Origin: Streptomyces sp. MST-110588
Lineage (GTDB): Bacteria; Actinomycetota; Actinomycetes; Streptomycetales; Streptomycetaceae
Direction: 5' to 3'
Assembly (NCBI RefSeq): GCF_022695595.1
Contig: NZ_CP074380.1
Span: 4,500,501-4,564,500 of the forward strand
Length of the DNA stretch: 64,000 nucleotides
Shown: positions 19,571 through 28,063 of the stretch, piece after piece
Layout: every line of letters starts with the position of its first letter
How positions within the stretch are numbered: the stretch's first letter is position 1
Notes under the pieces: model-generated
Told to the model about the DNA's origin: nothing
The model's database searches: none
Seen by the model: only the letters and a program-made list of their open reading frames with translations
Made by a program: the position numbers and the translations under genes

Positions 19571-20728
19571 GTGGACCTCTCCTGCACCGAGGAGGAAGAG
19601 GAGTTCCGGGCGCGGCTGCGGCGGTGGCTCGGCGAGGTGCTGCCCAAGCTCCCCGACCGGCCCGCCGCGGACGACTGGCCGGGCCGGCGGGCGTACGACA
19701 CGGCCTGGCAGCGCATGCTGTACGACGCCGGGTACGCGGGCCTGCACTGGCCCGTCGACGCCGGCGGCCGGGGAGCCACCCCGACCCAGCACCTGATCTT
19801 CCTGGAGGAGACGGAACGGGCGGGCGCGCCTTATGTGGGCGCCAACTTCGTCGGCCTGCTGCACGCCGGGCCGACCATCGCCGCCGAGGGCGACGCGGCC
19901 CAGCGCGCCCGCTGGCTGCCGCCCATCCTGCGCGGCGAGGAGATCTGGTGCCAGGGCTTCAGCGAGCCGGACGCCGGATCGGACCTGGCCGCGCTGCGCA
20001 CCCGCGCGGTGCGCGACGGGGCGGACTACCTCGTCACCGGATCGAAGATCTGGACCTCCCACGCCCAGGTCGCGGACTGGTGCGAGCTGCTGGTGCGTAC
20101 GGATCCGTCGGCAGCCCGGCACCGCGGCATCAGTTGGCTGGCGATGCCGATGGACGCGCCGGGCGTCACCGTCCGCCCGCTGCGCACCCTGGCCGGTTCG
20201 GCCGAGTTCGCCGAGGTGTTCCTCGACGAGGTACGGATACCGGCCGCGTACCGCGTCGGCGCGGAGAACGACGGCTGGCGGGTGACCATGGTGACGCTCT
20301 CCTTCGAGCGCGGGACCGCCTTCGTGGGGGAGGTGGTGGCCTGCCGCCGGGTGCTGGCCGCGCTGGCCCGTACGGCGCGGGACAACGGCCGCTGGGACGA
20401 CCCGGAGCTGCGGCGTCGGCTCGGGCGGCTGAGCGCGTGGTTCACGGCGCTGTGGCGGCTGACCCAGTGGAACGTGAGCCAGGCGCAGCACGGTGGGGGC
20501 GGGGTGCCGGGGGCCGGCGCCTCGGTCTTCAAGCTGAGCTTTTCGCAGGCCCGGCAGGAGCTGTACGAGGCGGCGGCCGAGGTGCTCGGCGGGTACGCGC
20601 TGGACGCGGACCGGGAGTGGGTCGCCGGCCGGCTCACCTCGCTCTCGTACACGATCGCGGCCGGGACCTCCCAGATCCAGCGGAACATCCTGGCCGAACG
20701 CGTCCTCGGCCTGCCGAAGGGACGGTGA
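19571..20728 (+). CDS. Acyl-CoA dehydrogenase, FadE-type large subunit
   Basis: A 385-aa flavoprotein catalysing alpha,beta-dehydrogenation of an acyl-CoA. GTG 19571 begins LSCTEEEEEFRARLRRWLGE after the first two residues. FAD/substrate-loop motifs are WCQGFSEPDAGSDLA and KIWTS. The C-terminal helix has IAAGTSQIQRNILAERVLGL. The following dehydrogenase overlaps by 4 nt (GTGA), the arrangement seen for the alpha2-beta2 dehydrogenases of steroid side-chain catabolism (FadE26/27, ChsE pairs). The two products probably form one heteromeric enzyme. Confidence 0.92.
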   Translation: MDLSCTEEEEEFRARLRRWLGEVLPKLPDRPAADDWPGRRAYDTAWQRMLYDAGYAGLHWPVDAGGRGATPTQHLIFLEETERAGAPYVGANFVGLLHAGPTIAAEGDAAQRARWLPPILRGEEIWCQGFSEPDAGSDLAALRTRAVRDGADYLVTGSKIWTSHAQVADWCELLVRTDPSAARHRGISWLAMPMDAPGVTVRPLRTLAGSAEFAEVFLDEVRIPAAYRVGAENDGWRVTMVTLSFERGTAFVGEVVACRRVLAALARTARDNGRWDDPELRRRLGRLSAWFTALWRLTQWNVSQAQHGGGGVPGAGASVFKLSFSQARQELYEAAAEVLGGYALDADREWVAGRLTSLSYTIAAGTSQIQRNILAERVLGLPKGR

Positions 20729-21909
20729 ACGCGCCCGTGGACTTCCGTCTCACCGATGATCAGGAGGCCCTGCGCAGAGCGATGCGGGACCTGCTGGCCC
20801 GGCGCTTCGGCCCGGACCGGCTCCGGGAGGCCGTACGGGACCCGGCGCTCGACCGGTCGCTGTGGCGTGAGCTGGGCACGGCCGGGTTCTTCGACCTGCG
20901 GCTGCCGGAGGCTGATGGGGCCGGGGACGGTGGCGGGGCCGGGCTCGGGCTGCCCGAGGCGGTGCTGGTCTTCGAGGAGGCGGGGCGGGCGCTGCTGCCG
21001 GGGCCGCTGGTGGCGGGGCACCTGCTGGCAGGAGTGGTGCCGGGGTGCGCGACCGGCGAGCGGGTCGTCGGGCTCTGCGACCTGGCGGCCCGGCCGCCGC
21101 TGTGGGAACACCCCGCCGACTGTGATGAGTTGATCTTGCTCGTCGGCGGCGGGGCGGAGGGCGGGGGCCCGGGGGTGGACGGCCCGGGGGTGGACGGCCC
21201 GGAGGAGGATGGCCCGGGTGCCGCGTACCGGGCCGGTTCTGCCGCGTACCGGGCCGGTTCGTACGGGCCGAAGCCAGCTCCCTTCCGCTCGGTGGACCCG
21301 CTCACGCCGCTCGCCCGCGTGGTGTCCTGCGACCCCTCACGTATGCGCCCCCTGGACGTGGACGTGCCCCGGCTGCGCCGCGAGGCGGCCCTGCTCACCG
21401 CGGCGCTGCAACTCGGCAGCGCGGCGCGCACCCTGGAGGCGGCCGTCGAACACGCCCGGCGGCGCGAACAGTTCGGTGTGCCCGTCGGCTCCTTCCAGGC
21501 CGTACAGCATCTGTGTGCGGACATGCTGGTTCGGGTGGAAATAGCAAGAAGCGCGGTGTACGCGGCCTCGGCGGCCGGGGTGGGCAGCAGGGCCGGGGCG
21601 GGCGGGGTGACTGGGGCTGCTGGGACGACGGGGGCTCCTGAGACGGCCCCGGAACCGCTCGCGGTGAGCGGTGCGAAGCTGCTGGCGGACGACGCGGCCG
21701 TCCGCAACGCCCGGGATTGTCTGCAGGTGTACGGCGGCATGGGATTCACCTGGGAGGCCGAAGTCCATCTGCACCTCAAGCGAGCCTGGTTGAGGGCGGA
21801 GCAGTGGCAGACCCCGGCCGGGGCGGCTCAGGCGCTGGCCGCGGGCCTGGTGAGCGGGGTGGCGGAGGTGCCGGACGGTGATCGTCCGGCCGGGCGCGCC
21901 GCGCCGTGA
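20725..21909 (+). CDS. Acyl-CoA dehydrogenase, partner subunit
   Basis: 394 aa from GTG 20725, behind AAGGGAC and overlapping the previous stop codon. It has an N-terminal helical domain (FRLTDDQEALRRAMRDLLAR) and a C-terminal domain with RREQFGVPVGSFQAVQHLCA and the FAD-contacting VYGGMGFTWE. The middle beta-domain is short and poorly conserved, typical of the second subunit of heteromeric acyl-CoA dehydrogenases. Two coding repeats interrupt it: 12-nt units giving GPGVDGPGVDGP (about 21168-21210) and 18-nt units giving AYRAGSAAYRAGS (21224-21260). Confidence 0.9.
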   Translation: MNAPVDFRLTDDQEALRRAMRDLLARRFGPDRLREAVRDPALDRSLWRELGTAGFFDLRLPEADGAGDGGGAGLGLPEAVLVFEEAGRALLPGPLVAGHLLAGVVPGCATGERVVGLCDLAARPPLWEHPADCDELILLVGGGAEGGGPGVDGPGVDGPEEDGPGAAYRAGSAAYRAGSYGPKPAPFRSVDPLTPLARVVSCDPSRMRPLDVDVPRLRREAALLTAALQLGSAARTLEAAVEHARRREQFGVPVGSFQAVQHLCADMLVRVEIARSAVYAASAAGVGSRAGAGGVTGAAGTTGAPETAPEPLAVSGAKLLADDAAVRNARDCLQVYGGMGFTWEAEVHLHLKRAWLRAEQWQTPAGAAQALAAGLVSGVAEVPDGDRPAGRAAP

Positions 21910-22323
21910 CGGCCGGTGCGCGCAGTGTCGGCCCCCGTACACACAAGCGGTCACGGAGCGTCGATACCGGGTTGTGTCCCAGGCGTGACTCGTCACGGGC
22001 GGGAGTCGGTGCCCCGCTCCGGTACGCTCCGTTGGGTGCGAGTGGTTCTGAGGCGCAACTGTCCCGGTGTTGCCGTTGCGGCGACTCCCGGCTACGGAAT
22101 GCCCGCCGCTCGCCTCGGGTGGAGGCCGCCCGGCCCCCATTGTTCGACTCCCCGCAGAGCGCGTCGCACAGTATGCACCACGCATACTCCGTTGCGCTGG
22201 AATATGCCCGAAGCGCTTGTTGGGGTGACTGAACGTCAACCATGCTGTGTCTCGCCGGGATCACGGACCGTGACCCCGAGGAGGCGCGAGGCGATGTGTC
22301 CGCCGGTTCGGATGGTGTGAGCG
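21910..22323. other. Intergenic region with a 7-bp inverted repeat
   Basis: 414 nt without a supported gene. AGTATGC (22170-22176) and GCATACT (22182-22188) form a perfect palindrome with a 5-nt centre, about 135 nt before the ATPase-domain gene. It is a likely regulator site for that gene. The surrounding sequence is less GC-rich than average, as expected for a promoter. Confidence 0.5.
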
Positions 22324-22797
22324 GTGCAGGTGCTTCAGGTTCAGTTGGAGGTGCGGCCCGACCCCGCGGAGGTGGGGCGGGCCCGCAGATGGGCCCGGTC
22401 ACGGCTCGCCGGGACCGGTATAGGAGTCGACGAGCCGGTGGCGGAGACGCTGATCCTGCTGATCTCCGAGCTGGTCACCAATGCCGTGGTGCATACGGGT
22501 ACGCCGGCCGAGCTGCGGATCTGCTTCTCCGGCTCGGGTGCTGTGGTGGGCACCGTACGGATCGAGGTGGCCGACTCCAGCGCCCGGCCGCCGCGTCCGC
22601 GGCACGCCGAGGGTGATGACACCAACGGCCGGGGCCTGGAACTGGTCGACGGCCTGGCGGACCGCTGGGGCTGGCACCACGAGGGCACGGGCAAGAGCAT
22701 CTGGTGCGAGCTGGACCGCGGGCAGCCGCTGCTGATGGCGGCGGGGGCGGACATGGGGGCGTACGACTCTCCGTGCGCCGTCACAAATAGGGCGTAA
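22324..22797 (+). CDS. Small HATPase-domain protein (RsbW-like)
   Basis: A 157-aa GHKL ATPase-fold protein of the large Streptomyces family related to the anti-sigma kinase RsbW/SpoIIAB. N box: ETLILLISELVTNAVVHTG (about 37-55). The G1/G2 boxes read VEVADSSxRPP-like (IEVADSSARPPRPR) and NGRGLELVDGLADRWG. It lacks a histidine-kinase dimerisation domain. These proteins usually bind a sigma factor or an anti-anti-sigma protein, but no partner is adjacent. The start GTG has no strong ribosome site; in-frame alternatives exist close by. Confidence 0.85.
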   Translation: MQVLQVQLEVRPDPAEVGRARRWARSRLAGTGIGVDEPVAETLILLISELVTNAVVHTGTPAELRICFSGSGAVVGTVRIEVADSSARPPRPRHAEGDDTNGRGLELVDGLADRWGWHHEGTGKSIWCELDRGQPLLMAAGADMGAYDSPCAVTNRA

Positions 22798-22940
22798 CGG
22801 AAGTAGTCCAGACCAGGTGTTGACGTGGCGTGGCCGCTTGATCACCCTTGGGTGCAGCGATCCGCCGCGAGGGGACGCCGAGGTTATGGGGGTGCCGGGC
22901 CCGGGGTCCGGGGGCTCGGCGAGTGCGGGTCGCGGCCTGG

Positions 22941-23001
22941 AGCCGGGTGGCGGCCCGCGGTGCCGTGCTCGGGGTGCGCATACGCGTACCGCCACCCGGC
23001 T
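22941..23001. terminator. Long inverted repeat between convergent genes
   Basis: The 13-bp arms at 22941-22953 (AGCCGGGTGGCGG) and 22989-23001 (CCGCCACCCGGCT) are exact reverse complements with a 35-nt GC-rich loop. It lies between the ATPase gene (+) and the cyclase gene (-), consistent with a shared terminator. The rest of 22798-23075 shows no gene. Confidence 0.5.
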
Positions 23002-23075
23002 GGAGCCCAGGGCCGTCGCGCCCGGCAGCCGCTTGTGCTGGTAGCGGCCCTCGCCGCTCTGCTGCTCCTGAGCGC

Positions 23076-24104
23076 CTATAGGACAGCCACCGGCGCGACC
23101 GGGGCGCCGGCCGCGCCGACGAAGGGCTCGGCGGGCGCGGACAGGAAGAACGTGTAGCGGCCCTCCTCCGCACACGCCCGGGACAATTCCTCCAGATTCC
23201 AGTTCTGCCCCTGGAGCATGCCCATCTCCACCAGATGCAGGGCGTGCACGGGCAGCCAGAGGTCCTTGACCTCCGGCGGGAAGATCTCGAACGTGAGGGT
23301 GTCGTTGGCGACCGCGGCCACGTCACGGGCGTGGAACCACTCGGGCGTACGGATCGACAGGCCCGGCGAGGGGAACGCGTACGCCTGCCTGTCGCCCGCC
23401 AGGTAGTGCTGGATCTGCCCGGTCCGTACGAGAACGATGTCGCCGGGCCGTACCCGCGTCCCCGCCAGGTCCTCGGCGGCCTCCAGGTCCTCGGGGGTGA
23501 CGGGCCGCGCCCCGGCCAGGCGGCCGACGGCCCGGTCGGCGCTGCCGGGCCCGGATCCGTCGGTTCCGTCGGTCCCGGTGGTGCCGGTGGTGCCGGTGGT
23601 GCCGGTGGTGCCGGTGGTGCCGTCTTCCGCGTGGCGGGCGCGGGCCACGTCCAGCAGGATGCCGCGCGAGACGACCGGCGGGAGTTTCTCGACGCCGAGG
23701 CAGGCGGCACCCGCATGGGCGGTGACCGAGTCGGCGGGTCGGTTGTTGTAGAGCCTGCCGGAGTGCGAGACGTGGGTGAGGCCGTCCCAGTGGGTGGCGG
23801 CCTGGAGGCCCATGGTCACGGCGTCGTCGGAGACGGCGACCGTACCGGGTCCGAAGAACTCGTGGTTGACGGCGGTCATGGCGTGCAGCGGGTTGATCCG
23901 GCCGGGGATCGCGCCGGTCTGTACGCCGTCGTGCCGCAGCGGCAGCGCCAGCGGTATCCGGCGGCCGGAGCGGACCGTGGCGGCGGCGTCCCGCAGGACC
24001 TGCGGAGTGATCAGGTTGAGCGTGCCGGCCTCGTCGTCCGGCCCCCAACGGCCCCAGTTGTTCACGCGTTTGGCGATCTCGTGGAATTCGGCCGGAAGTG
24101 TCAT
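23076..24104 (-). CDS. Cyclase-family hydrolase (kynurenine formamidase-like fold)
   Basis: A 342-aa member of the cyclase superfamily, which includes KynB-type formamidases and lactone or thioester hydrolases of aromatic and steroid pathways. The metal-site region reads ATHWDGLTHVSHSGRLYN, a variant of the HxGTHxDxPxH signature. A (GTT)n-type run, GTTGTTGTTGTTG, is encoded by a 9-nt tandem repeat at about 23580-23630 and sits in a loop. The gene is divergent from the SDR gene and shares operator site 2. Confidence 0.82.
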   Translation of the reverse strand: MTLPAEFHEIAKRVNNWGRWGPDDEAGTLNLITPQVLRDAAATVRSGRRIPLALPLRHDGVQTGAIPGRINPLHAMTAVNHEFFGPGTVAVSDDAVTMGLQAATHWDGLTHVSHSGRLYNNRPADSVTAHAGAACLGVEKLPPVVSRGILLDVARARHAEDGTTGTTGTTGTTGTTGTDGTDGSGPGSADRAVGRLAGARPVTPEDLEAAEDLAGTRVRPGDIVLVRTGQIQHYLAGDRQAYAFPSPGLSIRTPEWFHARDVAAVANDTLTFEIFPPEVKDLWLPVHALHLVEMGMLQGQNWNLEELSRACAEEGRYTFFLSAPAEPFVGAAGAPVAPVAVL

Positions 24105-24245
24105 GGGGGCTCCTCGGGGGAGGGGGCGATACGGGCGGCGGGGGTCGGACGGCGGGTGTCGGGAACGGGCGGGGCGGCGGGTGCGGGGCCGGTTGCGGGC
24201 GGCCGGGTCGCGGGGCTTGTGTTCACGACCACCCTGCCCAAAAAT

Positions 24246-24260
24246 CTAACGGTCCGTCAG
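24246..24260. promoter_or_regulatory. Shared palindromic operator, site 2
   Basis: CTAACGGTCCGTCAG lies between the divergent cyclase (start 24104) and SDR (start 24283) genes, 22 nt before the SDR start and preceded by an A-rich run. It differs from the consensus at one arm position. Confidence 0.7.
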
Positions 24261-24282
24261 AAGACCCGGGAAGGGGCGCGGC

Positions 24283-25155
24283 ATGGGGAAGTTTCTGGCC
24301 GGCAAAGTGGTCGCCGTCACGGGAGCGGGCCGCGGCATCGGGCGGGCGGTCGCCCTGGCCTGCGCCGGACAGGGCGCGAAGGTGGTCGTCAACGACTACG
24401 GCGTGTCCATAGAAGGCGCCGAGCCGAGCGGCGAGGTGGCACAGACGGTGGTCAAGGAGATCGAGGCGGCGGGCGGCGAGGCGGTCGCGGCGGTCGACGA
24501 CGTCTCCACGATGGCCGGCGGACAGCGGATCGTGGACACCGCGCTGAACCGGTACGGGCGGATCGACGGCGCCGTGTGCGTCGCCGGGATCCTGCGCGAG
24601 CGGATGCTCTTCAACATGACGGAGGAGGAGTGGGACCCGGTCATCGCCACCCACCTCAAAGGCACCTTCACCGTCTTCAGAGCCGCCTCGGCCGTCATGC
24701 GCCGGCAGGGCACGGGCACCCTCATCGGCTTCACGAGCGGCAACCACCGGGGCAGCGTCTCGCAGGCCAACTACTCGGCCGCCAAGGGCGGCATCATCTC
24801 CCTGGTCCGCAGCGCGGCGCTGGGTCTGGAGCGGTACGGGGTGACCGCCAACGCGGTGGCGCCGGTCGCCCGTACCCGTATGTCCGCCCGGGTCCCCATG
24901 GAACTGAAGGAGATCGGCGAACCGGAGGACGTGGCGGCGCTGGTCGTCTACCTGCTGAGCGAGCGCGCCCGGGAGGAGGGGATCACCGGCCAGGTGTACA
25001 CGGTGGCCGGACCGAAGATCGCGGTCTGGGCCCAGCCGAGGGAACTGCGTTCGGCTTACGTGGAGGGCGGCTGGACGCCGGAGAAGGTGGCGGAGGTGCT
25101 GCCGGCGGCATTGGGGGTTGACCCCATGCCGGGCCGGACTGCGGTCCGGGAGTGA
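24283..25155 (+). CDS. Short-chain dehydrogenase/reductase (17-beta-HSD4-like)
   Basis: A 290-aa SDR. The cofactor motif TGAGRGIG is near residue 14, with VNDYG after beta-2, suggesting NAD preference. The catalytic Tyr-Lys is in YSAAKGG. The sequence resembles the 3-hydroxyacyl-CoA dehydrogenase part of MFE-2/HSD17B4 and the matching mycobacterial sterol-cluster enzymes. The likely reaction is oxidation of a 3-hydroxyacyl-CoA. About 50 residues follow the usual C terminus (VWAQPRELRSAYVEGGWTPE), a known feature of that subgroup. It is preceded by operator site 2, and an acyl-CoA dehydrogenase follows after 259 nt. Confidence 0.88.
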   Translation: MGKFLAGKVVAVTGAGRGIGRAVALACAGQGAKVVVNDYGVSIEGAEPSGEVAQTVVKEIEAAGGEAVAAVDDVSTMAGGQRIVDTALNRYGRIDGAVCVAGILRERMLFNMTEEEWDPVIATHLKGTFTVFRAASAVMRRQGTGTLIGFTSGNHRGSVSQANYSAAKGGIISLVRSAALGLERYGVTANAVAPVARTRMSARVPMELKEIGEPEDVAALVVYLLSERAREEGITGQVYTVAGPKIAVWAQPRELRSAYVEGGWTPEKVAEVLPAALGVDPMPGRTAVRE

Positions 25156-25414
25156 CCGATCCGCTGCGCTTGGCTGGGGCCGGTTTGTACGGGTGGCCGT
25201 ACGCGGCCGGGTGCGGGTTTGTTGCGCCTGCGGCGGGCTGTTGCCGCTGCGCGGGGCTGTTGGGTGCGGGGGCAGACCTGCGCGGCAAGCCACTCCGGTC
25301 TGTCCCCTCCCGTGGGTGGGGGGTGGGGATGGGGACGGTGGTGGGTTCTCGTGCGTTGCCCGGTGCCGGTCCGCTGCGCCTGCGGCGGGCTGGTGGTTGG
25401 TGGAGGGAGGCGGG

Positions 25415-26569
25415 ATGGAGTTCGGGTTCGGGGTTGAGGACGAGGTGTTCCGGGGGGAAGTGCGGGGGTGGCTCGGGGAGCGGTTGAGGGACGGTGGGGG
25501 CTGGGAGCGGCGGGAGTGGGAGCGGGAGCTGGGGAAGGCGGGGTGGATCGGGATCGGCTGGGACCGTACGCGGGGGGTGTACGGGAACCGGGAGGCCACG
25601 CTGACGCAGCAGGTGGTGTGGGCCGAGGAGTATGCGCGGGCGCGTGCGCCGGGGCGTATGGGGCACATAGGGGAGAACCTGCTGGCGCCCACCCTGATCG
25701 CGTACGGGAACGAGGAGCAGCGGGCCCGGTTCCTGCCGGCGATCGCGCGGGGCGAGGAGTTGTGGTGCCAGGGCTACAGCGAGCCCGGGGCGGGATCGGA
25801 CCTGGCGGCGGTCAGGACGGCGGCGGTGCGGGACGGGGACACGTACCGGGTCAGCGGGCAGAAGATCTGGACGTCACTGGCGGCGGAGGCCGACTGGTGC
25901 TTCGTGCTGGCGCGTACCGACCCGGGGGAGCGGCGGCACCGGGGCTTGTCGTTCCTGCTGGTGCCGATGGACCAGCCGGGGCGGATCGAGGTGCGGCCGA
26001 TCCGGCAGATGTCGGGCGCGGCCGATTTCAACGAGGTCTTCTTCGACGGTGCGGTGGCGTCGGCCGCGCATGTGGTCGGTGGTCCGGGGGCGGGGTGGCG
26101 GGTGGCCATGGGGCTGCTGGCGGTCGAGCGCGGGGTGTCGACGCTGGCCCAGCAGGTGGGTTTCGCGGCGGAGTTGGGCCAGGTCATCGGTGAGGCGCTG
26201 GGTACGGGGGCGGTGCGGGACCCGGTGCTGCGGGAGCGGCTCGTACGGCAGTGGGCCGAGCTGAAGGTCATGCGGTGGAACGCGCTGCGCACGCTGGGCG
26301 GGAGCGGGGACGCGGCGGCGCCGAGTGTGGCGAAGCTGCTGTGGGGCGGCTGGCATCAGCGGCTGGGGGAGCTGGCGGTGGCGGTGCGCGGGGCCGCGGC
26401 GGTGTGCGGGCCGCGGGACTGGGACGCCGGTGATCCGTACGGGCTCGACGCCGCGCAGCGGCTGTTCCTGTTCAGCCGGGCCGACACCATCTACGGCGGC
26501 TCGGACGAGATCCAGCGCGAGATCATCGCGGGGCGGGTGCTCGGCCTCCCCGGACGGGAGCGGTCATGA
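25415..26569 (+). CDS. Acyl-CoA dehydrogenase
   Basis: 384 aa from ATG 25415, behind GGAGGGAGGCGGG. The motifs LWCQGYSEPGAGSDLAAV and KIWTSLAAEADW are followed by a C-terminal GGSDEIQREIIAGRVLGLPG. It lacks an adjacent second dehydrogenase subunit, unlike the other dehydrogenase genes here, and instead overlaps an alcohol dehydrogenase gene by 4 nt (ATGA). The 259-nt gap before it has GC-rich repetitive sequence and no gene. Confidence 0.92.
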   Translation: MEFGFGVEDEVFRGEVRGWLGERLRDGGGWERREWERELGKAGWIGIGWDRTRGVYGNREATLTQQVVWAEEYARARAPGRMGHIGENLLAPTLIAYGNEEQRARFLPAIARGEELWCQGYSEPGAGSDLAAVRTAAVRDGDTYRVSGQKIWTSLAAEADWCFVLARTDPGERRHRGLSFLLVPMDQPGRIEVRPIRQMSGAADFNEVFFDGAVASAAHVVGGPGAGWRVAMGLLAVERGVSTLAQQVGFAAELGQVIGEALGTGAVRDPVLRERLVRQWAELKVMRWNALRTLGGSGDAAAPSVAKLLWGGWHQRLGELAVAVRGAAAVCGPRDWDAGDPYGLDAAQRLFLFSRADTIYGGSDEIQREIIAGRVLGLPGRERS

Positions 26570-27633
26570 GGGGCGTCGTCTTCGACGGTGGGCGGCCGGT
26601 GGTCGTGGACGACCTGGAGGTACGGGCGCCCGGGCCGGGGGAGGTGCTGGTCGCGGTCCGGGCCGCGGGGCTGTGTCACAGCGATGTGTCAGTGGTCGAT
26701 GGGACGATTCCCTTCCCGGTGCCGGTGGTGCTGGGACACGAGGGCGCGGGTGTGGTCGAGGAGGTGGGGCCCGGGGTCGGACATGTGGAGGCAGGGGATC
26801 ATGTCGCGCTGTCCACGCTCGCGAACTGCGGGGCGTGCGCGGAGTGCGGCCGTGGCCGGCCGGCGATGTGCCGGGAGGCGATCGGCAGGCCGGGGAAGCC
26901 GTTTCGCCGGGGCGGAAGGGAGCTGTTCGGCTTCGCGTCGACCTCGGCTTTCGCGGAACGTACGGTCGTCAAGGCGGTGCAGGCCGTACGGATCCCGCGC
27001 GGCATCGCGCCCGCGTCGGCGGCACTGATCGGGTGCGGGGTGCTGACCGGTGTCGGGGCGGTACTGAACCGGGCGAAGGTGGGCCAGGGCGAGTCCGTCG
27101 TGGTGATCGGCGCCGGGGGCGTGGGGCTGAACGTCCTGCAAGGGGCCCGTCTGGCGGGGGCGTCACCGGTCGTGGCGGTGGACGCGAACCCGGGCAAGGC
27201 GGCGCCGGCGCGGCAGTTCGGGGCGACGCACTTCGTCGACGCCTCGGTACGGCCGGACGCCGTGGCGGCGGTACGGGAGATCCTTCCGACGGGCGCGGAC
27301 CATGTCTTCGAGTGCGTGGGCAGTACGCGGCTGATCCGGCAGGCGATCGACCTGCTGGACCGGCACGGGCAGGCGGTGCTGCTCGGCGTGCCGCCGGCCG
27401 GCGCCGAGGCGTCCTTCCTGGTGTCCTCGATGTATCTGGACAAGTCCGTCCTGGGCTGCCGGTACGGCTCCGCGCGACCGCACCGGGACATCCCCCTGTA
27501 CGTGCGGATGTACACCGAAGGGCGGTTGCTGCTGGACGAGTTGGTGACCAGGACGTACGCGGTGGAGGACTTCGCCGAGGCGATGGAGGACACACGCGAG
27601 GGACGGGTGGCGCGGGGGGTGCTGCTGTTCTAG
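26566..27633 (+). CDS. Zinc-dependent alcohol dehydrogenase (class III-like MDR)
   Basis: A 355-aa medium-chain dehydrogenase. The catalytic-zinc cysteine is in GLCHSDVSVVDG and the histidine in LGHEGAGVVEEVGPGV. The structural-zinc loop is CGACAECGRGRPAMC. Rossmann motif: VVVIGAGGVGLNVLQGA. NAD-linked oxidation of an alcohol or hydroxylated intermediate is likely. It is translationally coupled to the upstream acyl-CoA dehydrogenase and belongs to the same regulon as the SDR. Relatives of this type occur in mycobacterial lipid-catabolic clusters (AdhD/AdhB-like). Confidence 0.9.
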   Translation: MRGVVFDGGRPVVVDDLEVRAPGPGEVLVAVRAAGLCHSDVSVVDGTIPFPVPVVLGHEGAGVVEEVGPGVGHVEAGDHVALSTLANCGACAECGRGRPAMCREAIGRPGKPFRRGGRELFGFASTSAFAERTVVKAVQAVRIPRGIAPASAALIGCGVLTGVGAVLNRAKVGQGESVVVIGAGGVGLNVLQGARLAGASPVVAVDANPGKAAPARQFGATHFVDASVRPDAVAAVREILPTGADHVFECVGSTRLIRQAIDLLDRHGQAVLLGVPPAGAEASFLVSSMYLDKSVLGCRYGSARPHRDIPLYVRMYTEGRLLLDELVTRTYAVEDFAEAMEDTREGRVARGVLLF

Positions 27634-27660
27634 GAGGGGCAGGCGGTGGTGGTACGGGGG

Positions 27661-28023
27661 TTACGGGCGGGTCGGGGCGGCTGCGATGGCCAGGCTCAGG
27701 ACCCGGCTGGACTCCTTGAGGTCGGCGATCCGCCGCTCGATGCGCGCCTGCTCCCGGCGCAGCTCGTCGGCGAGTTCCGGGGTGCAGGGCCGGAGCACGC
27801 CGTCCGCCACCTCGCAGACGCTGGGCAGCATCCTGGCGATCACCGCCGTGCTCAGCCCGGCGGCGAGCAGGGCCCGGATACGGCGCACGAGGCGGACGTC
27901 CTCCTCGGCGTAGCTGCGGTAGCCGTTGGCGTGGCGCTCCGGGCACAGCAGCCCCTGGGACTCGTAATAGCGCAGCATCCGGATGCTCACACCGGTGCGT
28001 GCCGACAGTTCACCGATCCGCAT
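27661..28023 (-). CDS. MerR-family transcriptional regulator
   Basis: A 120-aa regulator with the MerR winged helix MRIGELSARTGVSIRMLRYY (residues 1-20) and a dimerising coiled coil (about 85-115). Two cysteines (SVCEVADGVLRPCTPEL) are present but do not match the CxxC metal loops of MerR/CueR, so an organic effector is as likely. It is divergent from an MFS transporter with only 40 nt between starts, so it probably controls that transporter. Confidence 0.9.
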   Translation of the reverse strand: MRIGELSARTGVSIRMLRYYESQGLLCPERHANGYRSYAEEDVRLVRRIRALLAAGLSTAVIARMLPSVCEVADGVLRPCTPELADELRREQARIERRIADLKESSRVLSLAIAAAPTRP

Positions 28024-28026
28024 GAC

Positions 28027-28057
28027 TTGAGTGTGTCATGGTGTCACGCTTTACCGT
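28027..28057 (+). promoter_or_regulatory. MerR-type promoter with 19-bp spacer, leaderless MFS transcript
   Basis: TTGAGT (28027-28032), exactly 19 nt, then TACCGT (28052-28057). The long spacer is the hallmark of MerR-activated promoters and contains an imperfect dyad (GTGTCATGGTGTCAC). The MFS start ATG at 28064 is only 7 nt after the -10, so the mRNA should be leaderless. It overlaps the start region of the divergent merR gene. Confidence 0.65.
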
Positions 28058-28063
28058 CCTGGC

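Noticed and set aside
23580..23630. CRISPR-like repeats
   Set aside because: A 9-nt coding minisatellite without spacers; no CRISPR array was found anywhere in the window.
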